Below are positions 58,744-64,000 of a DNA stretch of 64,000 nt, piece after piece; the first letter of the stretch is position 1, and each line of letters starts with the position of its first letter. The stretch spans positions 62,001-126,000 of the forward strand of contig DAOLUH010000009.1 in assembly GCA_035420085.1 (NCBI GenBank), given 5' to 3'. A program made the translations under genes and the position numbers. This DNA comes from DSWT01 sp035420085. GTDB taxonomy: Bacteria > Chloroflexota > Anaerolineae > B4-G1 > SLSP01. A model generated the notes under the pieces. That model saw only the letters and a program-made list of their open reading frames with translations. It was not told the origin of the DNA and did not search any database.

Positions 58744-59235
58744 ATGGCATTAAGCGGTCAGGTATGGAAGTACGGCGACAACGTGGACACGGACGCGATT
58801 ATTCCGGCGCGCTACCTGAATATGTCCACGGCGGAAGAGTTAGCGCGGCACTGCATGGAGGATATCGACACGCGCTTTGCGGGCGCGGTGCAGCCCGGCG
58901 ACATCATCGTCGCTGGCGCGAACTTTGGCTGCGGCTCGTCGCGGGAGCACGCGCCGCTGGCGATCAAGGGAGCGGGTGTGTCGTGTGTCATCGCTGAGAG
59001 CTTTGCGCGCATTTTTTACCGCAATGCGATCAACATCGGCTTGCCGATTCTGGCGTGCCCGGAGGCCGTCGCCGGAGCGCAGAAGGGGGATGCGCTCACG
59101 GTGGATTTGGAAGTGGGGACGATTACCAACGCCCGCACGGGAGAGATATATCATACCTCGCCCTTCCCGCCGTTCATTATGGGCATTATTCAGGCGGGCG
59201 GGTTGGTCCCGTATACACGAGAAAAGATGAAGTAA
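58744..59235 (+). CDS. leuD: 3-isopropylmalate dehydratase small subunit
   Basis: 163 residues, swivelling beta/beta/alpha domain: YGDNVDTDAIIPARYL, NFGCGSSREHAPLAIKGAG and NIGLPILACPEA. Partner of LeuC. Length matches the archaeal/Chloroflexota-type small subunit. Start after AAGGAGCT. The stop (AAGATGAAGTAA) is shared with an array. Confidence 0.94.
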   Translation: MALSGQVWKYGDNVDTDAIIPARYLNMSTAEELARHCMEDIDTRFAGAVQPGDIIVAGANFGCGSSREHAPLAIKGAGVSCVIAESFARIFYRNAINIGLPILACPEAVAGAQKGDALTVDLEVGTITNARTGEIYHTSPFPPFIMGIIQAGGLVPYTREKMK

Positions 59236-59258
59236 GAAGTATGGAGTAAGGAGTATGG
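59233..59258 (+). repeat. GGAGTAA/GGAGTAT array, left flank of four-helix-bundle gene
   Basis: Units GAAGTAT, GGAGTAA, GGAGTAT ending in the ATG of the next gene, so the array provides ribosome site and start codon. Inverted relative to the array at 59618. Confidence 0.9.
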
Positions 59259-59617
59259 GGGAGATTGAGCACTTTCAGCAGCTTCATGCCTGGCAAGAGG
59301 CGCATAAGCTGGTGCTGGCAATCTCTAAGCTTACGCAGGGATTCCCGTTTGAGGAAAGATTTGGGCTGGTTTCGCAAATGCGACGCGCGGCGGTTTCCGT
59401 TCCAGCAAATATTGCCGAAGGATTCAAGCGGCGTGGTCTTCAAGAGAAAATCCGGTTTTATAACATTGCAGAAGGCTCACTGGAAGAGGTGAAATACTTT
59501 CTGATTCTCGCCAAAGACCTCAGCTACATTTCCTCTAATAATGAATTTTTGCTCCAAGCAGAAGTTGTAGGTCGAATCCTGAACGGCCTCATTGCCAGCA
59601 CAGAACGCCGGCAATAA
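59255..59617 (+). CDS. Four-helix-bundle (S23/IVS-type) protein
   Basis: 120 residues: LHAWQEAHKLVLAISKLT, FPFEERFGLVSQMRRAAVSV, PANIAEGFKRR, FYNIAEGSLEEVKYFLILAK. This is the family first found in ORFs inside 23S rRNA intervening sequences; its best-known relative is the Avd accessory subunit of diversity-generating retroelements. It forms pentameric helical barrels in known structures. It has nothing to do with leucine synthesis and is bracketed by inverted arrays (59233-59258 and 59618-59650). No reverse transcriptase is present in the window. Confidence 0.88.
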   Translation: MGEIEHFQQLHAWQEAHKLVLAISKLTQGFPFEERFGLVSQMRRAAVSVPANIAEGFKRRGLQEKIRFYNIAEGSLEEVKYFLILAKDLSYISSNNEFLLQAEVVGRILNGLIASTERRQ

Positions 59618-59650
59618 AACATACTCCATACTCCGTACTCCATACTCCAT
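59618..59650 (+). repeat. ATACTCC array, right flank of four-helix-bundle gene
   Basis: Units ATACTCC, ATACTCC, GTACTCC, ATACTCC, the reverse complement of the left flank. Followed directly by GAGGAG of cimA. Confidence 0.9.
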
Positions 59651-59661
59651 TGAGGAGAACT

Positions 59662-61239
<1,578 letters not shown>

Positions 61240-61240
61240 C

Positions 61241-61729
61241 ATGATTCGACCTTGGACCGAAGCGGACTTCGAGACGATGTACGCCATAATCAACGATGCG
61301 GCGCAGGCGTACAAGGGCGTGATCCCAACGGCCCGCTGGCACGAGCCGTACATGCCGCGCGCGGAACTCCGCCACGAGATCGCTGCCGGTGTGCGGTTCT
61401 GGGGCTACGAGGACAACGGCGCGCTCGTCGGCGTGATGGGCATCCAGGACGTGCAAGACGTGACGCTCATCCGCCATGCCTACGTCTACACGACGCGGCG
61501 GGGACAGGGCATCGGCAGCAAGCTATTGGCGCATTTGCGTACCCTGACCGACCGGCCTATCCTCATCGGCACGTGGACCGCTGCGACATGGGCGATCCGC
61601 TTCTACGAGAAACACGGCTTCCGCCAGGTCTCGTGGGAGGAGAAGGAGCGTTTGCTGCGGACGTATTGGAATATCCCGGAGCGGCAGGTGGAAACATCGG
61701 TGGTGTTGGTCGAAACGGCCCCCAGGTAA
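61241..61729 (+). CDS. GNAT family N-acetyltransferase
   Basis: 162 residues: IRPWTEADFETMYAIINDAA, RHAYVYTTRRGQGIGSKLLAHL (acetyl-CoA loop RRGQGIGSKL) and AIRFYEKHGFRQVS. Starts one base after the cimA stop, so it is co-translated with the operon. Substrate unknown. Confidence 0.88.
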   Translation: MIRPWTEADFETMYAIINDAAQAYKGVIPTARWHEPYMPRAELRHEIAAGVRFWGYEDNGALVGVMGIQDVQDVTLIRHAYVYTTRRGQGIGSKLLAHLRTLTDRPILIGTWTAATWAIRFYEKHGFRQVSWEEKERLLRTYWNIPERQVETSVVLVETAPR

Positions 61730-61732
61730 ACC

Positions 61733-61768
61733 ATAACGCTTGACGTTTAACGTAAAACGTTATAGAAT
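61733..61768 (+). promoter_or_regulatory. Promoter of the higBA module, built from an ACGTTTAACGTA-type array
   Basis: TTGACG (61740-61745), 17-nt spacer, TAGAAT (61763-61768); the ATG of higB is only 6 nt after the -10 box, so the transcript is likely leaderless. The spacer is made of ACGTTTAACGTAAAACGTT repeats, the same family as the end of the AOR insert; it could bind HigA. Confidence 0.65.
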
Positions 61769-61774
61769 AGAATT

Positions 61775-62056
61775 ATGATCAGGACATTCAAGTGCGCAGA
61801 GACGGAGAAGATATTTCAGCGTCAACGCTCACGAAAATTGCCTTCAGACATTCAACAAGTTGCGCTGCGTAAATTGCGTATGCTCAACCGCGCTGTTACG
61901 CTCAACGATGTCCGAGTGCCGCCAGCAAATCACTTGGAGAAACTAAAAGGTGAGCGAGAAGGCCAATATAGTATTCGTATCAATGACCAATGGCGTATTT
62001 GCTTTGAATGGCTTGAGGGTGGCGTCTACAACGTAGAAATTGCGGATTATCACTGA
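61775..62056 (+). CDS. higB: HigB-type RelE-superfamily toxin
   Basis: 93 residues: IRTFKCAETEKIFQRQRSRK, LPSDIQQVALRKLRML, PANHLEKLKGEREGQYSIRI and NDQWRICFEW, the HigB pattern with catalytic basic and aromatic residues. Ribosome-dependent mRNase. Toxin-first order, followed 24 nt later by its antitoxin. An insertion of a toxin-antitoxin pair into the ilv-leu cluster. Confidence 0.92.
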   Translation: MIRTFKCAETEKIFQRQRSRKLPSDIQQVALRKLRMLNRAVTLNDVRVPPANHLEKLKGEREGQYSIRINDQWRICFEWLEGGVYNVEIADYH

Positions 62057-62080
62057 CGGCTATAGTCGGGAGAACAAAAC

Positions 62081-62398
62081 ATGCCTGAAGACAAACTATT
62101 CCCTGTTCATCCAGGAGAGGTTCTTCTGGAAGAATTTCTGAAACCAATGGGATTAAGCCAAAACCAGGTGGCGCTCGCCATGCATGTCCCGCCACGGCGT
62201 ATCAATGAAATTGTATTGGGCAAACGCCGTATTACGGCAGACACGGCGTTGCGTTTGGCGCGGTATTTTGATATGTCGCCACAGTTTTGGTTAGGGTTGC
62301 AGATGGATTACGATCTGGACATCGCCGAGGATGCTCTCGCAGAACGACTGGAACGCGAGGTCAGACCATTGTTGATGATGAGTGCGGCGGTGGGCTAA
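62081..62398 (+). CDS. higA: HigA-type antitoxin
   Basis: 105 residues: HPGEVLLEEFLKPMGLSQNQ and VALAMHVPPRRINEIVLGKR (HTH), DTALRLARYFDMSPQFWLGL. Binds HigB and represses the module. The preceding GGGAGAAC gives a ribosome site. Confidence 0.93.
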   Translation: MPEDKLFPVHPGEVLLEEFLKPMGLSQNQVALAMHVPPRRINEIVLGKRRITADTALRLARYFDMSPQFWLGLQMDYDLDIAEDALAERLEREVRPLLMMSAAVG

Positions 62399-62400
62399 AG

Positions 62401-63021
62401 ATGTCACACGATCAATGTCCAGCATGTTACAGCTATGACGTCGCTACGATCAGGTCCGGTAACCTTTTCCTCTGGATTGGCATGTCGCTTGGGGCGAACG
62501 CGGTTTTAATGTTCGTGGTTTTCTCCGGCGTCGTGGAAAACGTGATCCCGTGGATCATTGGCCTGGTGCTCCTGGATCTGTTGATCACGCTGCCGATGAC
62601 GGCTGCGCTGCGCTCGCGGAGCCAGTATGGTAGTCCAACCTATCGCTGCCGTGAGTGCGGGCATACGTGGTCGGAGACGCCTGGGGTGGAGCAAGCGACT
62701 CCTACAATGATAGGCCCTAGCACGGTCACGTCATCCTTTGCGCCTCCTGCTGCGGGTTTTCAGATGACAGTGCAGGACGTCTTCTCGATCAAAGGACGCG
62801 GCACGGTCGTCACCGGCGTTGTCGAATCGGGTGTGGTGGCGAAAGGTGCGGTTGTCGAAATTCACCGTCAGTCCGGCGTGATCGAGACGGTGGTAGATGC
62901 TGTCGAGATGTTCCGCAAAGTCACCGACCAGGCCGGCGTCGGAGACAACGTCGGTCTGCTCCTGCGCAATGTGGGGAAGGATGATGTGGCTCGGGGGGAC
63001 GTGCTGCGTGGACGAGGGTAG
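62401..63021 (+). CDS. Membrane zinc-ribbon protein with EF-Tu domain-2-like module
   Basis: 206 residues, unusual architecture. Residues 6-9 CPAC and about 80-90 CRECGHTW make two zinc-ribbon halves flanking two membrane helices (LFLWIGMSLGANAVLMFVVF; WIIGLVLLDLLITLPMTAAL). Residues about 125-205 (FQMTVQDVFSIKGRGTVVTG, VVESGVVAKGAVVEI, GLLLRNVGKDDVARGDVL) are the beta-barrel domain 2 of EF-Tu without the GTPase or domain 3. Start ATG 62401 follows the antitoxin by 2 nt. Function unknown; a membrane-tethered translation-factor-like barrel is the best description. Confidence 0.8.
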   Translation: MSHDQCPACYSYDVATIRSGNLFLWIGMSLGANAVLMFVVFSGVVENVIPWIIGLVLLDLLITLPMTAALRSRSQYGSPTYRCRECGHTWSETPGVEQATPTMIGPSTVTSSFAPPAAGFQMTVQDVFSIKGRGTVVTGVVESGVVAKGAVVEIHRQSGVIETVVDAVEMFRKVTDQAGVGDNVGLLLRNVGKDDVARGDVLRGRG

Positions 63022-63027
63022 GGAACG

Positions 63028-63714
63028 ATGCTGACCTTGACGGAAGCCTGGCAAACGGCGTACCCCACAGCCTCGATTGGCATCCTGGCGATGCGCGGCG
63101 TGGCAAACCCCGCGCCGTGCCCGGCGTTGCAAGTGCGCAAGGCGGCGCTGGAAGTCGAATTGCGCGAACGTTTCGCGGGCAAGACCCGCACCGACATCAA
63201 GGCGCTGCCAGAATTCGAAGCGTATACAGCGTACTACAAACGCTTCAAGAAGACGTATCACGTGCAACTGCAACTGGAATCCGTCACGTTCAAGGACAAG
63301 CCCATTCCGAGTGTCTCTGCGCTGGTGGAGACAATGTTCATGGGCGAACTCAAGAATTTCCTGCTGACCGCCATTCACGACCTGGACATGATCCAGCCGC
63401 CGGTTCGCATCGACGTGGCAGACGGCAGTGAGGTCTACGTCACGATGAGCGGGCAATCTCAAGCGCTCAAGCCTGGCGATATGTTCATCGCCGACGCGGT
63501 GGGGGTGCTGTCCAGCATCATCTACGGCCCGGATGTGCGCACGCAGGTTACGCCGGACACGCGCAACGTGCTTTTCACCGTCTATGCGCCGGAAGGCATC
63601 ACGCCGGAGGCTGTACAGCGTCATCTGGAAGATACGCGCGACTTCGTGTGGCTGATCGCGCCGGATGCAGAAGTGGCGGCGCTCACCGTCTATTGCGCGG
63701 CAAATGCCTGTTGA
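63028..63714 (+). CDS. B3/B4 tRNA-binding-domain protein
   Basis: 228 residues matching the B3/B4 domain of phenylalanyl-tRNA synthetase beta subunit: LTEAWQTAYPTASIGILAMR, TDIKALPEFEAYTAYYKRFK, LVETMFMGELKNFLLTAIHD. Stand-alone members are thought to edit or bind mischarged tRNA, but this is not proven for the free form. Six nt after the previous stop. No tRNA synthetase core is present. Confidence 0.85.
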   Translation: MLTLTEAWQTAYPTASIGILAMRGVANPAPCPALQVRKAALEVELRERFAGKTRTDIKALPEFEAYTAYYKRFKKTYHVQLQLESVTFKDKPIPSVSALVETMFMGELKNFLLTAIHDLDMIQPPVRIDVADGSEVYVTMSGQSQALKPGDMFIADAVGVLSSIIYGPDVRTQVTPDTRNVLFTVYAPEGITPEAVQRHLEDTRDFVWLIAPDAEVAALTVYCAANAC

Positions 63715-63729
63715 AGTGCGTGCCTTAAC

Positions 63730-63772
63730 CTGATCACCGATTCCCGATTATCAATTACCATTTCCAAACACA
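63730..63772 (+). repeat. Short ATTCCCGATTA-type array before leuB
   Basis: Imperfect CCGATTC, CCGATTA, CAATTAC, CATTTCC units in the 68-nt gap; weak example of the same kind of array. Confidence 0.5.
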
Positions 63773-63782
63773 AGGAGAACTT

Positions 63783-64000
63783 ATGCAAGCCAACATCGTT
63801 ACCATTCCCGGAGACGGCATCGGCGTTGAGGTGGTTGCCGAGGGGGTCAAAGTGTTACAGGCAGTGGCCGCGAAGTTCGGGCACACCTTCACGTTTGAGA
63901 ATCATCTCATCGGCGGCTGTGCGATTGATGCGACGGGCGATCCGCTGCCCGCGTCCACGCTCGACGCTTGCAAGCGCGCCGACGCGGTGTTGCTCGGTGC
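63783..64000 (+). CDS. leuB: 3-isopropylmalate dehydrogenase (3' partial)
   Basis: First 72 residues only; the window ends within the gene. VTIPGDGIGVEVVAEGVKVL (NAD-binding IPGDGIG), then FTFENHLIGGCAIDATGDPLP and ADAVLLGA. Follows ACAAGGAGAACTT. Completes the leucine pathway and also serves the citramalate route. Confidence 0.9.
   Translation, partial: MQANIVTIPGDGIGVEVVAEGVKVLQAVAAKFGHTFTFENHLIGGCAIDATGDPLPASTLDACKRADAVLLG

Overview
The window is a GC-rich bacterial chromosome segment of about 64 kb, coding-dense and with no rRNA or tRNA gene that I could see. The mix of proteins suggests a filamentous or anaerobic Chloroflexota bacterium, probably of the Anaerolineae/Caldilineae side. 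It includes a CHAT/formylglycine-enzyme-fold fusion, DUF4230, a tungsten-type aldehyde:ferredoxin oxidoreductase, a MalT-type LuxR regulator, two GH127 enzymes, and an ilv-leu cluster with citramalate synthase. The phylum is an inference from gene content, not from a marker gene.

Layout. (1) 1-9.9 kb, plus strand: a CHAT effector (5' end cut by the window) followed by a coupled operon of DUF4230 protein, membrane polyferredoxin, NHL-repeat lipoprotein, hybrid histidine kinase and aldehyde:ferredoxin oxidoreductase. Most genes overlap by ATGA. (2) 10-15 kb: an orphan YgiT-type zinc-finger protein, a DNA methyltransferase fused to a nuclease domain, a short-chain dehydrogenase, an unknown protein and a DUF2804 protein. 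(3) 15.1-37.8 kb: a carbohydrate-utilisation locus. An autoregulated LacI repressor precedes an ABC importer without its ATPase, two GH127 proteins, an M24 peptidase-like protein, a DUF5695 protein, a GH2 beta-mannosidase, an FGGY kinase, a Nif3-like protein, two Gfo/Idh/MocA dehydrogenases and a GH4 glycosidase. It ends at a bidirectional terminator. (4) 37.9-50.0 kb, minus strand: an efflux operon (small protein, two ATPases, FtsX-type permease, double-length HlyD adaptor, D-Ala-D-Ala-ligase-like protein), then a MalT-type regulator and a metallophosphoesterase. (5) 50.1-64 kb, plus strand: an enolase-superfamily enzyme, then ilvB-ilvN-ilvC-leuA-(microprotein)-leuC-leuD-(four-helix-bundle gene)-cimA-(GNAT, higBA, membrane zinc-ribbon protein, B3/B4 protein)-leuB, the last cut by the window edge. 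The ilv-leu run is headed by a Leu/Val/Ile-rich leader peptide and an intrinsic terminator, a classical attenuator.

The most striking feature is not a gene. More than twenty arrays of short, imperfect, 7-9-bp units are scattered through the window, in at least a dozen unrelated sequence families. Many have a direct half and a reverse-complement half, so they can fold into long hairpins. They fill intercistronic gaps, often begin exactly at or supply the stop codon of the upstream gene, and ten or so lie inside genes in frame, where they encode low-complexity peptide inserts. One pair of inverted arrays brackets a four-helix-bundle (S23/IVS-type) gene sitting in the middle of the leu operon, which suggests that at least one array family behaves as a mobile or amplifying element. 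A separate 116-bp element occurs as a tandem array at 15.1 kb and inverted at 30.8 kb.
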